55,706 nt of DNA from Betaproteobacteria bacterium (GCA_009927815.1 RFMI01000032.1:1-55706); one strand, 5' to 3'; positions 34,013 through 45,087 are shown, counted from the stretch's first letter. Notes: generated by a model from the sequence alone, not told the origin. Numbers and translations: made by a program.

Positions 34013-35098
34013 CTAGTTTGACAGGGTCGTGGCCGTCGGGTAGTCGGTGTAACCGGCCTCGTTGCCACCGTAGTAGCTCGCCGCGTCGCCGCCGGCCAGG
34101 GCAATGCCGAGCCGGACCCGCGTGACCAGATCGGGATTGGCGATGAACGGCCGACCAAAAGCCACCAGATCGGCGCGACCGCCACGCAGAGCCGCTGCGG
34201 CCTTGTCGGGCGTGTAGTTGCAACAAGCCATGTAGGTGCCACCAAACGCCGAACGCAGCTTGGCGTAATCGACGCGCGCTTGCGCCAGGTCGTTGCGGTC
34301 TTCGCCCTCAACCACGTGCAGATACTCGACGCGCCCTTTGAGCATGGCGGCCACCGCCGAGAACAGTGCTTGCGGGTCGCTGTCGTCAATGTCGTTGAAC
34401 GTGTTCTCCGGCGAGATGCGCACGCCCACGCGGCCTTCGCCGGCCACTGCTGTAACCGCACTGACCACTTCGTCCAGCAAACGCACGCGGTTGGCGATCG
34501 TGCCGCCGTACGCATCGGTGCGATGGTTCGTTTTGTCGCGCAGGAACTGGTCGAGCAGGTAACCGTTGGCGGCGTGAATCTCGACACCGTCAAAACCGGC
34601 GGCAAGCGCGTTGCGCGCCGCTTGGGCGTAGGCCTCGACCAGCGGCGGAATCTCGGCGAGTTCGAGCGCTCGCGGCACCGGCAGCGGCTGAAATCCATCG
34701 AAGGTGTAGGCTTGGCCATCAGCAGCGATGGCCGACGGCGCCACTGGCGCTACGCCGCCCGGCTGGAAGCTCGCATGCGAGATGCGGCCGACGTGCCACA
34801 GTTGCAGAAACATCCGGCCGCCGGCGGCATGAACCGCTTCGGTCACCACAGTCCAGCCGTTGATCTGGGCTGGACTGTGGATGCCGGGCGTCAGGATGTA
34901 GCCCTGACCCTCTGGCACGATCTGCGTCGCTTCGGAGATGATCAGGCCGGCACTGGCGCGCTGTGCGTAATAGAGGGCTGTCAGCGGGGTGACTGCGTTG
35001 TCGCGGTTGGCACGGCAGCGGGTCAGTGGCGCCATGACGATGCGATTGGGCAGCTGCAAGGCGCCGAGGCGCAGCGGCGAGAACAGGTCAGTGCTCAT
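34013..35098 (-). CDS. Old Yellow Enzyme family alkene reductase (NemA-like)
   Basis: 361 aa; LFSPLRLGALQLPNRIVMAPLTRCRA, GFDGVEIHAANGYLLDQFLRDKTNHRTDAYGG, FGRPFIANPDL. Confidence 0.93.
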   Translation of the reverse strand: MSTDLFSPLRLGALQLPNRIVMAPLTRCRANRDNAVTPLTALYYAQRASAGLIISEATQIVPEGQGYILTPGIHSPAQINGWTVVTEAVHAAGGRMFLQLWHVGRISHASFQPGGVAPVAPSAIAADGQAYTFDGFQPLPVPRALELAEIPPLVEAYAQAARNALAAGFDGVEIHAANGYLLDQFLRDKTNHRTDAYGGTIANRVRLLDEVVSAVTAVAGEGRVGVRISPENTFNDIDDSDPQALFSAVAAMLKGRVEYLHVVEGEDRNDLAQARVDYAKLRSAFGGTYMACCNYTPDKAAAALRGGRADLVAFGRPFIANPDLVTRVRLGIALAGGDAASYYGGNEAGYTDYPTATTLSN

Positions 35099-35256
35099 GG
35101 GTCTCCGGGGTGGGCGAACAAAAACGAGCGCTAGTCTCCCACAGCCGACGCTGCATTCGTTGCGTGACCGGTGCGCGGCAGCGCAAAACAGACATCGCCA
35201 CGCTACCGGGCTTGTGTACCATCTGGACTAAGCACTCCGCTGCCCCATCACACACC

Positions 35257-35700
35257 GTGTCGACAACCGCCGTGACTGCCCAAGACGATGTGCAATTCTT
35301 GCACGACCGCGAAATCGCGCAGATGAAGGCGACGATCGCCGCCATGCGCGATTCGCTTGAAGAGCAGCGACGGCTCGAGGCGGTACACGTTCAAGAAGCG
35401 GTGCAAGCGCAAGCCGATGAGATGCGGCAGATGAAAGACACCGTTCAGGCACTGCGCGACGCGTTGGAGCAGGCGCATCGCGCCACGGACGAGGCGGTGC
35501 AGGCAACCACTCAGCGGTTTGCCGCTGAATTGGCGCAGATGCGAGAGATCGCGCAAGCCATGCGGGACAAACTGGACACTGAACGCGGTGAGCTCAATCA
35601 ACGCGTTCAAGCGGCGGTACAACGTCTGGAGGCCGAGAACGTGCAGCTGCGCTCGACCATCCAGACCATGCGTGACTCGATGGAGAACCCCAAGCAATGA
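35257..35700 (+). CDS. coiled-coil repeat protein, unknown function (probable GTG start)
   Basis: Four degenerate repeats of QMKxTIxAMRDSLE type; ATGA overlap with the downstream cyclase. Confidence 0.7.
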   Translation: MSTTAVTAQDDVQFLHDREIAQMKATIAAMRDSLEEQRRLEAVHVQEAVQAQADEMRQMKDTVQALRDALEQAHRATDEAVQATTQRFAAELAQMREIAQAMRDKLDTERGELNQRVQAAVQRLEAENVQLRSTIQTMRDSMENPKQ

Positions 35701-38019
35701 CCGTCGCCAAGCCCGCCACTCGCGCTTCAAGGGCCAAAAAACCCGGCCAAAGCGTCCGCTTATTCGGTTGCCATGGTCGGCAAGACCTGGCAAGAGAGCC
35801 TCCTGCGTCTCTTGCTCTCGATTTCCGAAAAGGTCGCGGCGCTGGATTCGCTCGACGACATCCTGAACCTTCTGGTCGAGGTGAGCACCGAGCAACTGGG
35901 CGCCGACCGTAGCACGCTGTTCCTGAACGATCCCGGTACCAACGAGCTGTACTCGCGGGTGGCGCAAGGCAATCTCAGCCAAGAGATTCGGCTGATGAAC
36001 GATCGCGGCGTGGCCGGCTGGGTCTATCAAAAGGGCGAGCCAGCGATCATTCACGATGCCTACAAGGACAAGCGCTTCGACAGCTCGGTTGACCAGCGCA
36101 CCGGCTACACCACGCACAGCATCCTTTGCGTACCGATCCGCAACGCCAAGGGTGAGTTGATTGGCGTTGCGCAGGCGCTGAACAAGAAGGACGGAAAATT
36201 CAGCAAGGAAGACCAGGAGTTGCTCGCCGCCATCACCACCCAAGGTGCCTTGGGTCTGGAGAGCATGGCGCTGGTCGAGCGGATGAAAAAGATCCGCGAG
36301 CAGGAACTGGAGTTCTTGGAGGTGGTGAGCGACCTCACCTCCGACATCAAGATCGACTCGCTGCTCAACAAGGTGATGGCCGAAGCGACGCGCATGCTCA
36401 ATGCCGAGCGCAGCACGTTGTTTCTAAACGACGAAAAGACCCAGACGCTGTGGTCGCAGGTGGGACAGGGGCTCGGCTCGCTGCAGATCCGCCTGCCCAA
36501 CACGGCGGGCATCGCCGGCGCAGTGTTTAGCAGCGGCAAGACCATCAACATCCCGCACGCGTACGCCGATCTGCGCTTCAACCCGGCCTTCGACAAGAAA
36601 TCCGGCTTCTTCACCCGCAGCATCCTCTGCGTGCCGATCATCAACCAGAAGGGCAAGGTGATCGGCGTCACCCAGGTGCTGAACAAAAAGAATGGCGTAT
36701 TCACGCTTGAGGACGAGTCGCGCCTCAAGGCGTTTACTGCACAGATCGCTATCTCGCTGGAAAACGCCAGCCTGTTTGCCGACGTGCAGAACATGAAGAA
36801 CTACAACGAGTCGATGCTCGAATCGATGAGCAACGGCGTGATCACGCTCGACGACGAAGGGCGCATCGTCACCTGTAACACGGCGGGTGCCAAGATTCTG
36901 CGTCTGCGGGTCGAGGAGATCATTGGTACCAAGGCGGAGGTGTTGTTCAACGAGGCCAACGCTTGGATCATGGACAAGATCCGCAAACTGGCCGACGACC
37001 CGACGCCGGACATCACGATGGACGCCGAGATGACGGTGGTCGGCGAGACGGTGTCGGTCAACAGCACCATCCTGCCGCTCTCCAACACCGAGGGCGAGCA
37101 CCTCGGCAGCATGTTCATGTTCGAAGACATCTCGTCCGAGAAGCGGATGAAGTCGACGATGTCGCGCTACGTCGATCCGGCGATCGCCGACCAGTTGCTG
37201 TCGAAGGGCGGCGAGGCGATGGGCGGCCAAAGCGTCAACGCGACGCTGCTGTTCTCCGACATCCGCGGCTTCACTACGCTCACCGAGGCGCTGGGCCCGC
37301 AGGCGACCGTGACCCTGCTCAACGAATACTTCGAGATCATGGTCGATTGCATCACCCGTGAGGGCGGGATGCTCGACAAGTTCATCGGCGACGCCATCAT
37401 GGCGGCCTTCGGCATCCCGCTGGCGCACGACGACGACGAAGACCGTGCGGTACGGGCGGCGGTGGCCATGATCAGCGAACTGCAAACGTGGAACACCGAG
37501 CGCGAAGCCGAGGGCAAGCTGCCGGTCAACATCGGTATTGGGCTCAACACCGACATCGTGGTGAGCGGAAACATCGGCTCCAAGAAGCGTATGGACTACA
37601 CCGTGATCGGTGACGGCGTGAACCTGGCCGCACGTCTGGAGTCCGCGTGCAAGCAGTACTCAGCGAAGATCCTGATCAGCGAGTTCACGCAGGCCAAGCT
37701 GCGCGGCATCTACCGCATGCGCGAGGTCGATCTGGTGGTGGTGAAGGGCAAGACCCAGCCCGTGAGCATCTACGAGGTGCTGGATTACCACACGTCCGCG
37801 AGCTTCCCCAACATGATGGATGTGCTGGGTAACTTCACCGAAGGCCTGTCACGCTACCGTGCCGGCAACTGGGACACCGCCATCGCCTCTTTTCAGAAAG
37901 CGCTGTCGCTCAATCCCAAGGACAAACTCACCGGCACCTACATCGAGCGTTGCGAGCTGATGAAGGCGCATCCACCCGAAGGCGAGTGGGACGGCGTCTG
38001 GGTGATGACCGACAAATAA
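35697..38019 (+). CDS. GAF-GAF-PAS class III adenylate/guanylate cyclase with C-terminal extension; apparent 1-nt shift in the A6 run at 35736-35741
   Basis: Cyclase motif ATLLFSDIRGFTTLTEALGPQATVTLLNEYFEIMVDCITREGGMLDKFIGDAIMAAFG; two GAF domains; PAS; main ORF begins MVGKTWQESL at 35773. Confidence 0.92.
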
Positions 38020-38064
38020 GCGTCTGGTGCGGCTTGGTGGGCGCCAGCTTTAGGGCTGGCGGCG

Positions 38065-38496
38065 TTACTGCCCTTGCCGGTACCGCGCCTCGACCGCGGC
38101 GCGCTGGGCTTCGCTGAGTTCCGGAACATCGGGCACTTGGGCGCGCGCTGCGATCATGCGGCGGGTGATCCACACGCCCGCGACCACCAGGATGAACGGT
38201 CCGACCCACAGCAGTGCGTTGCTGACCGAAAACGGCGGGTCGTACAGCACGAACTCGCCATAGCGATCGACCATGTACTGTTTGATCTCGGTATCGGTTT
38301 TGCCCTGGCTCATCAGCTTGGCGACCTGATTGCGCAAGTCGACGGCCAGTCCGGCGTTGGAATCGGCGATGGTCTGGTTTTGGCAGACCAAGCAGCGCAA
38401 GTCGCTGGCGATGTCCTTGAGCCGCACGAGGTCGGTGCCTGGTGGCAGTCCGTTGGCAGCCGCGGCGGTGTCGCTGGAAGTCACATCGGTGGCCAT
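38065..38496 (-). CDS. ccmH: cytochrome c maturation protein CcmH
   Basis: LRCLVCQNQTIADSNAGLAVDLRNQVAKLMSQGKTDTEIKQYMVDRYGEFVLYDPPF. Confidence 0.94.
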   Translation of the reverse strand: MATDVTSSDTAAAANGLPPGTDLVRLKDIASDLRCLVCQNQTIADSNAGLAVDLRNQVAKLMSQGKTDTEIKQYMVDRYGEFVLYDPPFSVSNALLWVGPFILVVAGVWITRRMIAARAQVPDVPELSEAQRAAVEARYRQGQ

Positions 38497-38497
38497 G

Positions 38498-39030
38498 TCA
38501 GTGTGCCTCCTGGGCTAGCAGCGGTGCCACGTGCTCGGTAAAGAATGCCTCGTCGACCGGTCCGACCTGTTTGTAACGGATGACGCCGGCGCCGTCGATG
38601 ACGAAGGTCTCCGGCACGCCGTAGACCCGTAATCGATGCCGACCAGACCGTTGCGGTCGATGGCGATCTGCGTGTAAGGATTGCCACGCTGTGCCAGCCA
38701 TTCGCGGGTGTCGGCGGGCTCGTCCTTGTAGGCCAGGCCGACCAGCGGCACGGCGTTTTTGGCCGCGATGGCGAGCAGCAATGGGTGCTCGGCGACACAG
38801 GCGCCGCACCAGCTGGCGAACACGTTCATCAGCCAGACCTTGCCTTTGAGTGCGTCCGGGGTGACCACGGTCTGGCCCTCACTCAGAGCCGGCAGGCTGA
38901 AGGCCGGTGCCGGCTTGTCAACCAGCACTGAGGGCAGCTTGCGCGGGTCGTGCTGCAGGCCAATCACGAAGACCACTGCCAGTGCAATGAGCACCAGCAG
39001 CGGCAGGATGATGCGCAAGCGTCCGCCCAT
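38498..39030 (-). CDS. ccmG: thiol:disulfide interchange protein CcmG/DsbE, with an apparent 1-nt deletion near 38626-38628
   Basis: WLMNVFASWCGACVAEHPLL; adding one C (+ strand) gives GIDYGVYGVPETFVIDGAGVIRYKQVGPVDEAFF...QEAH*. Confidence 0.92.
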
Positions 39031-39032
39031 GC

Positions 39033-41074
39033 TCAGGCCTGCGCGGGCGACGAAGCCGATGCTGCATCGGTGGCCGGCGCAGCGGCGCGACGCAGGCGGT
39101 AGCGCCGATCGAACAGGGTGGTGCCCCGCCGATGGCCATCATGAGGCAGGCGATCCAGACCCAGGCCATGAACGGCTTGACGTAGATGCGCACACTCCAG
39201 CCTTGGTCGCTGGCGGCCTCGCCGGGCTTCGGTTCGACCGGTTCACCCAGCGAGACATACACGTCACGGAACATGCCGTAGTCGATCGCGGCTTCGGTCA
39301 TGACCTGCCGGCCGGCTTGGTACATGCGCTTTTGCGGCTCCATCAAGTAGATGACTTTGCCCTCACCCTCGGTGAGCTCGAACACCCCGTGTTGGGCCAC
39401 GTAATTAGGCCCGCTGCCCTGATCGACGCCGATGAAGGTGATGCGATTGCTGCCGACCTGCACGGTCTCGGCGGGCTTCATCACCAGGTCGCGCTCAAAC
39501 TCGTACGATTTGACCATGCTGACGCCGGCGACGAAGGCCGCGACGCCAAGGTGCGCAATGACCATGCCCCAGTAGCTCGCGCCGAGTTTGCCGGCCCTGG
39601 CTCCCAACGATCCGCTATCGCCATTGGTGGACAGCTTCGCCAGTTGCCGGCGGGCGTGGTCGGCGGTGCCCCAGGCGAGGATCAGCGCGCCGGTGAGGCC
39701 TAGCACAGTCAGCCACTTGAACGGTCCGAGCCACAGCACCGCCGCAGTGGCGAGCAACAGCGCCGCCAGCGTGGGCAGTAGCATCGGCCGCAACACTGCA
39801 GGCAGTGTCGACTCTTTCCAGCGTAGATTCGGCGCGACCGCCATGAGGTAGGCGGCAGGCAACAGCAGCGGCACGAACACCGCCTCGAAGTAGGGCGGTC
39901 CGACGGACATCTTGCGACCGCTGAGCACCTCGGCGAAAAGCGGATAGAGCGTGCCGAGCATCACCGCGCCCAATGCGGCGCTCATCAGCACGTTGTTGGC
40001 GAGCAAAAAGCTCTCGCGCGAGACCTTTCCAAAGCGCCCGCCGAGGCCAATGTCGCGCGTGCGCAACGCGTAAAGCACCAGCGAGGCGCCCACGATGAGC
40101 ATGAGCATCGACAGGATGAAGATTCCGCGCTTGGGGTCGGTGGCAAAGGCATGTACCGAGGTGAGCACACCGGAGCGAACCAGGAAGGTGCCGAGCAGCG
40201 ACAGTGCGAACGCCACCAGTGACAGCAGGATGGTCCAGCTCTTCAGCGCATCGCGTTTATCGGTGACCGCCAGCGAGTGGATCAGAGCGGTGCCGGCCAG
40301 CCAAGGCATCAGCGAGGCATTCTCGACCGGATCCCAGAACCACCAGCCACCCCAGCCGAGTTCGCGGTAGGCCCACCACGATCCCAGCAGAATGCCGATG
40401 GTCAAAAACGACCACGCGGCGTTGGCCCACGGCCGGCTCCAGCGCGCCCAGGTCGGGTCGAGGCGCCCCTCCATCAAGGCGGCCACGGCAAACGCGAACG
40501 CCACGGCAAAACCCACGTAGCCCATGTAGAGCATCGGCGGGTGGATGACCATGAACGGGTCTTGCAGCAACGGGTTCAGGTCGCGGCCCTCAGCCACCGC
40601 CGGCAAGAGGCGCTCGAAGGGATTGGAGCTGCTCAGCAGAAACAGCAAAAAGAAGGCTTGCAGCACCAGCAGCAGCGTCAGTACTCGAGCGCGATACCCC
40701 GCCGCCAGCGCGTTGGAGGCGAGTGCCACGGCTGCGGTCCAGCCGCACAGCATCAGGTTCCACAGCAGGAACGAGCCTTCGTGCGAACCCCAGGTGGCGG
40801 CGAATTTATATTGCAGCGGCAGCAGTGTGTTCGAGTTCTCGGCGACATTCAGCACCGAAAAGTCGCTGCCCATGAACAAGGTCGCCAGCAGCCCGAAACT
40901 GGCGGCGACCAGTACGAAGGTCAAGAACGCCGTGGTGCCAAGAATGCGATTGGCGGCAGCGAGGTCGACGCCCGGAGCCGCGACGCGGCGCAAGCCCCAC
41001 AAGTGCTGAAGGCCGATGACCAAGCTGGCGGCGAAGGCCAGCGACAGCAGCAGTTGTCCGATTTCAGCGATCAC
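39033..41074 (-). CDS. ccmF: heme lyase CcmF, with an apparent 1-nt insertion near 39124-39127
   Basis: WWAYRELGWGGWWFWDPVENASLMPWL; removing one C restores MMAIGGTTLFDRRYRLRR...AQA*. Confidence 0.95.
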
Positions 41075-41484
41075 TTTGCGTCCTTGCCCAGCTTGGGCGG
41101 CATGTAGTTCTCATCGTGTTTGGCGAGGATCTCGCTGGCGGAGAACACGCCAGATTTCAGCTCGCCCTGCGCCACCGCGCCCTTGCCCTCGCGGAACAAG
41201 TCAGGCAACACACCGGTGTAGCTCACCGGCACGCTGTGTTTGAGGTCGGTCATGCGGAAGCTGATGGTCAGGCCTTCGCGCTGGACGCTCCCAGTCTCAA
41301 CCATCCCGCCAATGCGCACCGACCGGCCGGACGGCGCCTCGCCAGCCAGCACTTGGGTCGGGGTGTAGAAAAACACCATATTGTCGTTGAAGGCCCGAAT
41401 CACGCCCCACGCGGTCGCAACGACGGCGACGGCGATAGCAACGATCCACAGCAGGCGTTTGCGGCGGGTGGGCGATTTGATCAT
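41071..41484 (-). CDS. ccmE: heme chaperone CcmE
   Basis: 137 aa; VFFYTPTQVLAGEAPSGRSVRIGGMVETGSV ... VLAKHDENYMPP-type C-terminus (ILAKHDENYMPPKL). Confidence 0.96.
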   Translation of the reverse strand: MIKSPTRRKRLLWIVAIAVAVVATAWGVIRAFNDNMVFFYTPTQVLAGEAPSGRSVRIGGMVETGSVQREGLTISFRMTDLKHSVPVSYTGVLPDLFREGKGAVAQGELKSGVFSASEILAKHDENYMPPKLGKDAK

Positions 41485-41612
41485 TCGGGCGCGGCGTCTT
41501 CTTCAATGAGGGCGCGAGCAGCGGCCTCGAGCCGTCGGGCTTGCCATGCGTCAGCCGCCAGCGCGAACAGGCCTAAGGCGTAGCTGATGACAATGGCGGT
41601 CAAGGCGGTCAT
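41481..41612 (-). CDS. ccmD: CcmD
   Basis: MTALTAIVISYALGLFALAADAWQARRLEAAARALIEEDAAPE; single TM between ccmC and ccmE. Confidence 0.8.
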   Translation of the reverse strand: MTALTAIVISYALGLFALAADAWQARRLEAAARALIEEDAAPE

Positions 41613-41613
41613 G

Positions 41614-42340
41614 TCAGATCTCCCGAACCCATTTGGCGCGCGCCTCGCGCAGTGCAAGCAGCCAACGGCCACGCACTAGAACAATGGCAGCGCAGGCAAA
41701 CCAAACGGCGAACGTGCATATCAGCAAAGTGATCTTCATCTCCGGGGCCATCCGGGCAGCTCCGGGTGCACCTATAGACATGCCCTGATGGAGGGTGTTC
41801 CAGAACACCACTGAGAAATAGATCAAGGGAATGTTGACCATGCCGACCACCGTGAACAGCGCCAGCGCCCGATCGGTCTTGTGTTCGTCCTCCACCAAAC
41901 TGGAGAGCGCCATCAATCCCAAGTAAATAAAGAGAAGCATGAGCTCCGAGGTGAGACGCGCGTCCCACACCCAGTAGGTGCCCCAGGTCGGCTTGCCCCA
42001 CAGCGATCCGGTAACCAGTGCCACCACGGTCATCCAGGCGCCAGTGGGCAGCAGGGCGCGCATCATCACCGCTGACACCGGGCTGCGCCAAATCCAGAAC
42101 AGCACCGCGTAGCCCGTGGCTACCGAGTACAGGAACATCGACATCCAGGCTGCAGGAACGTGCAGGTAGATGATGCGATACACCTCGCCCTGCTGGGCAT
42201 CGGTGGGGGTGCCCGCCAGCGCCAGCCACAGACCGGGAATCGCCAGCAGGACTGGCCGCGCGGGCGAGCCATACGGCGGCCGGCCCGCTCAGGCGAAAAA
42301 AAACCGGCGGTGAGCCGAGTTGCTTAAGGAACGTCAACAT
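41614..42340 (-). CDS. ccmC: CcmC, with an apparent 1-nt frameshift near its N-terminus
   Basis: MLTFLKQLGSPPVFFRLSG start; body QQGEVYRIIYLHVPAAWMSMFLYSVATGYAVLFWIW...LWGKPTWGTYWVWDARLTSELMLLFIYLG in another frame. Confidence 0.9.
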
Positions 42341-42391
42341 GACTCATATTCTAGCGTCCCTCGCGGGCTTGGCCCGGACAATCGCCAGCCA

Positions 42392-43756
42392 TCACTCGAT
42401 GGCAAGGTCGAGCACGCGACGCGCCATCGGCGGCACCAGCAGCAGCGACAGCGCGCTGATGCCCACCAGCGTCGCGAGGGGACCGGTCAGACTCTGGTCG
42501 GCTTGCGCCGCCGTCACCGTCGTCACGCCGAAGATCAGCACCGGGACGAACACCGGAAAGCTCATCAGGCTGATCAGGACCTGTGCTTGCCGCGCCATCA
42601 GCGCCAGAGCGCTAAACAGCACGGTGAAGGCACCCAAGGCCAACGTACCCGCCGCCAGCGACAGCGCCAGTGCGGCAATGCCGGCGGTGTCGAGGTTGTA
42701 GAGCAGTGCCAATGGCACGCTGTAGAGCGCCATTGGCAGGCCGAACAGCAGCCAATGGGCGATGACCTTGCCAGCCAGCAATGCACTGAGCGGAAAGCTC
42801 ACGGCCTTGAGTTGTGACAGGATGCCGCTGCGGAAATCCGCTTCCAGATGGCGGCTGGCCGAGAGCAGGGTCACCAGCAGGGCGCTGACCCACACCATCC
42901 CTGGTGCGATGCGAGCCAGTTGTTGCGGGTCGGTGCCGATACCGAACGGGATCAGGCTCAGGATCATCCAGTGGAAGATGCCGGGCCACACCAGTTCGCG
43001 GGGCGCGGCCATGGCCAGGCGCAGTTCGCGGCGCAAGGCCCAGCGCAGCGGCGTCGGGCTGGTTCGGGTGCTGAAGGCGCCGGTAGCGATCGGAGCTGCC
43101 GCGGCGATTGCGGCCACCGGTTGCAGGGTCGCCGATCGGCCGCTCAACTCGACGCGGGCGTGGCACAGCGGCTCGAGTGTTGGGTCGAGTTCGGACAGCC
43201 GGCGGTGGGTGGCGACGACGGCGATGCCGCCAGCCGCCAGATGGTCTTTGAGCAGCTCGATGAACAGTGCAATGCCGGCCGCATCCAGCGCGTTGACCGG
43301 TTCATCAATCAGCCACACGCGACGCTGGCTCGCGGCCATCACCGCCAGCACCAATCGCCGCCGCTGGCCCTCAGAGAGCTGCTCGACTCGCTTGTTGGCT
43401 GCGCGTTGCAGACCGACCCGCTGCAGAGCCATGCGAGCCTCATCGGCGCCGAGTCGTACGGCCATTGGTTCGAGCGCAGCGTGCAAGTGTTCGCCCGCAG
43501 GCAACTCGCCACGCAAAGCCGGGTTCTGTTCGAACAAGAAGATCTCGCCATCGGCCGGCCAGACCGAATGCAGCGACAGCCGGGGCTGCAATCCCGCAAG
43601 CGTTCGCAGCAGCGTGCTTTTGCCGCTGCCATTCGGACCGACCAGTTCGACGAAGCGACCTGCGGGCAGGTCCACCGACAGGGACTCGGCCAAAGTGCTC
43701 TGGCCCCGGGTCAGCCGCAGGTCGCGGATCTGCAGGGTGTCGGTGCGGCCGGTCAT
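42392..43756 (-). CDS. CcmA-CcmB fused in one ORF (heme exporter ATPase plus permease)
   Basis: 454 aa; CcmA part ELVGPNGSGKSTLLRTLAGL, QLSEGQRRRLVLA, LIDEP; CcmB part ALRRELRLAMAAPRELVWPGIFHWMILSLIPFGIGTDPQQLARIAPGMVWVSALLVTLLS. Confidence 0.88.
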   Translation of the reverse strand: MTGRTDTLQIRDLRLTRGQSTLAESLSVDLPAGRFVELVGPNGSGKSTLLRTLAGLQPRLSLHSVWPADGEIFLFEQNPALRGELPAGEHLHAALEPMAVRLGADEARMALQRVGLQRAANKRVEQLSEGQRRRLVLAVMAASQRRVWLIDEPVNALDAAGIALFIELLKDHLAAGGIAVVATHRRLSELDPTLEPLCHARVELSGRSATLQPVAAIAAAAPIATGAFSTRTSPTPLRWALRRELRLAMAAPRELVWPGIFHWMILSLIPFGIGTDPQQLARIAPGMVWVSALLVTLLSASRHLEADFRSGILSQLKAVSFPLSALLAGKVIAHWLLFGLPMALYSVPLALLYNLDTAGIAALALSLAAGTLALGAFTVLFSALALMARQAQVLISLMSFPVFVPVLIFGVTTVTAAQADQSLTGPLATLVGISALSLLLVPPMARRVLDLAIE

Positions 43757-43770
43757 GGCGGAAAGGCCTA

Positions 43771-45087
43771 TCAGCGGGCCGGGGCAGGCTCGATCTGCAA
43801 GGGTACTGCCTCCTTGCCTACAGTCACCGGCGACTTCGCCGCCGACCAGTCACCGGGCTGGCGGATCGCGTTGCCGTTCATCGAGATGCGCGCTTCGACG
43901 GACACTTGCCGGAACTTCGACAGCTGCAATTGCGGACTCATGGCCTGCGTGTCGTCGAGTTGGAAAGGCAGCATGCGGCCGGCCACCAGATCAGCAACCG
44001 GGAGTCGCAGCACCGCCAAGGGCATCGGTGGGCCGTCCACCGCCTTGGCGAGAATGAAGAGCACGGCGGCGTCCGGGAGCGGCTGCTTTTTGAGCTGCTG
44101 GAGCGCTGCTGGACTGAGCGCCACTTGGCCGCGCACCACGGCGCTCGGGTCGGCGGGGCTGGCAGCTTGGGGTCTTGCGCCGGTGGTTGGTCCGGAGGCG
44201 GCAGGTTCGGGAGCGCCGGCGGGCGGTTGTTCGCCGAGTTGCGCGAGGATGTTGCCGATCTGTTGGTAGTCGGGCGACGCCGGCAGGAACTGGCTTTGCA
44301 GGGCTCGCCAGAGCTTGACAGCGTTGTCACGCTCGCCGGCCTGCATCGCTGCCGTTGCGGCAAGCGCCAGAGACTTTTGATGCTTCGGGTCGGACTTGAG
44401 TGCTTCCGCGACCAGTTCCATCGGCCGACCTGCCAGCTTTTCGCCTTGCATCATGGCCGTCGCGTCAGCCAAGTCGGCCAGCAGATCAGGGTGCCCGGGC
44501 GCCAGCCGCAGGGCTTGCTCCAACGCTTTTACGGCTTCGGGGTAGTTGCGTTGCAGGCCTCGCGACCGGGCCAAGATCACCCAACCCTCGAGGTTGTCCG
44601 GCTGCTCTTTAAGTTTGGCCTCGAGCGCTGCGATGCGCTCTTCGATCGAACCTTGCCCGCCGGGGTGGTTCTCGCCTGCTTTCGGCGGAGCTTCCCGAAT
44701 CAATACAGACGGCGTGCTGAAACCCCTAAACGCCAGCTTCATGGCCGGTTCATTGGGGTTGCCGATAAAGGCGTAAACGCTACCCGCGATGAGTACAACC
44801 GCCACCGGTATCCACGCAGAGTGGACCGTAATCCGGGTTGGTGCGGTCGACGGTGGGTCGCTGCGCTGGGCGGCGGCTTGGGATTGCCACTCCTCGATCA
44901 AGGTGGCACGCAGCGCCGGGTCGAGACTGGCGTCTTCGTCGATCTCTCGACGTCGCGCCACCATCACGGCCCACTCGGCAGAGTCATCGTTGGCGGGCAC
45001 ACGGCGTCCAGCGCGCGTCAGCGTCCACCACAGCACACAGGCGACAGCGGAAGCGATGAGGACGGTCAGGAGAATAAAGAGGAGCAT
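43771..45087 (-). CDS. ccmI: cytochrome c maturation protein CcmI (TPR)
   Basis: 438 aa; two N-terminal TM segments, TPR-like EGWVILARSRGLQRNYPEAVKALEQALRLAPGHPDLLADLADA. Confidence 0.85.
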   Translation of the reverse strand: MLLFILLTVLIASAVACVLWWTLTRAGRRVPANDDSAEWAVMVARRREIDEDASLDPALRATLIEEWQSQAAAQRSDPPSTAPTRITVHSAWIPVAVVLIAGSVYAFIGNPNEPAMKLAFRGFSTPSVLIREAPPKAGENHPGGQGSIEERIAALEAKLKEQPDNLEGWVILARSRGLQRNYPEAVKALEQALRLAPGHPDLLADLADATAMMQGEKLAGRPMELVAEALKSDPKHQKSLALAATAAMQAGERDNAVKLWRALQSQFLPASPDYQQIGNILAQLGEQPPAGAPEPAASGPTTGARPQAASPADPSAVVRGQVALSPAALQQLKKQPLPDAAVLFILAKAVDGPPMPLAVLRLPVADLVAGRMLPFQLDDTQAMSPQLQLSKFRQVSVEARISMNGNAIRQPGDWSAAKSPVTVGKEAVPLQIEPAPAR

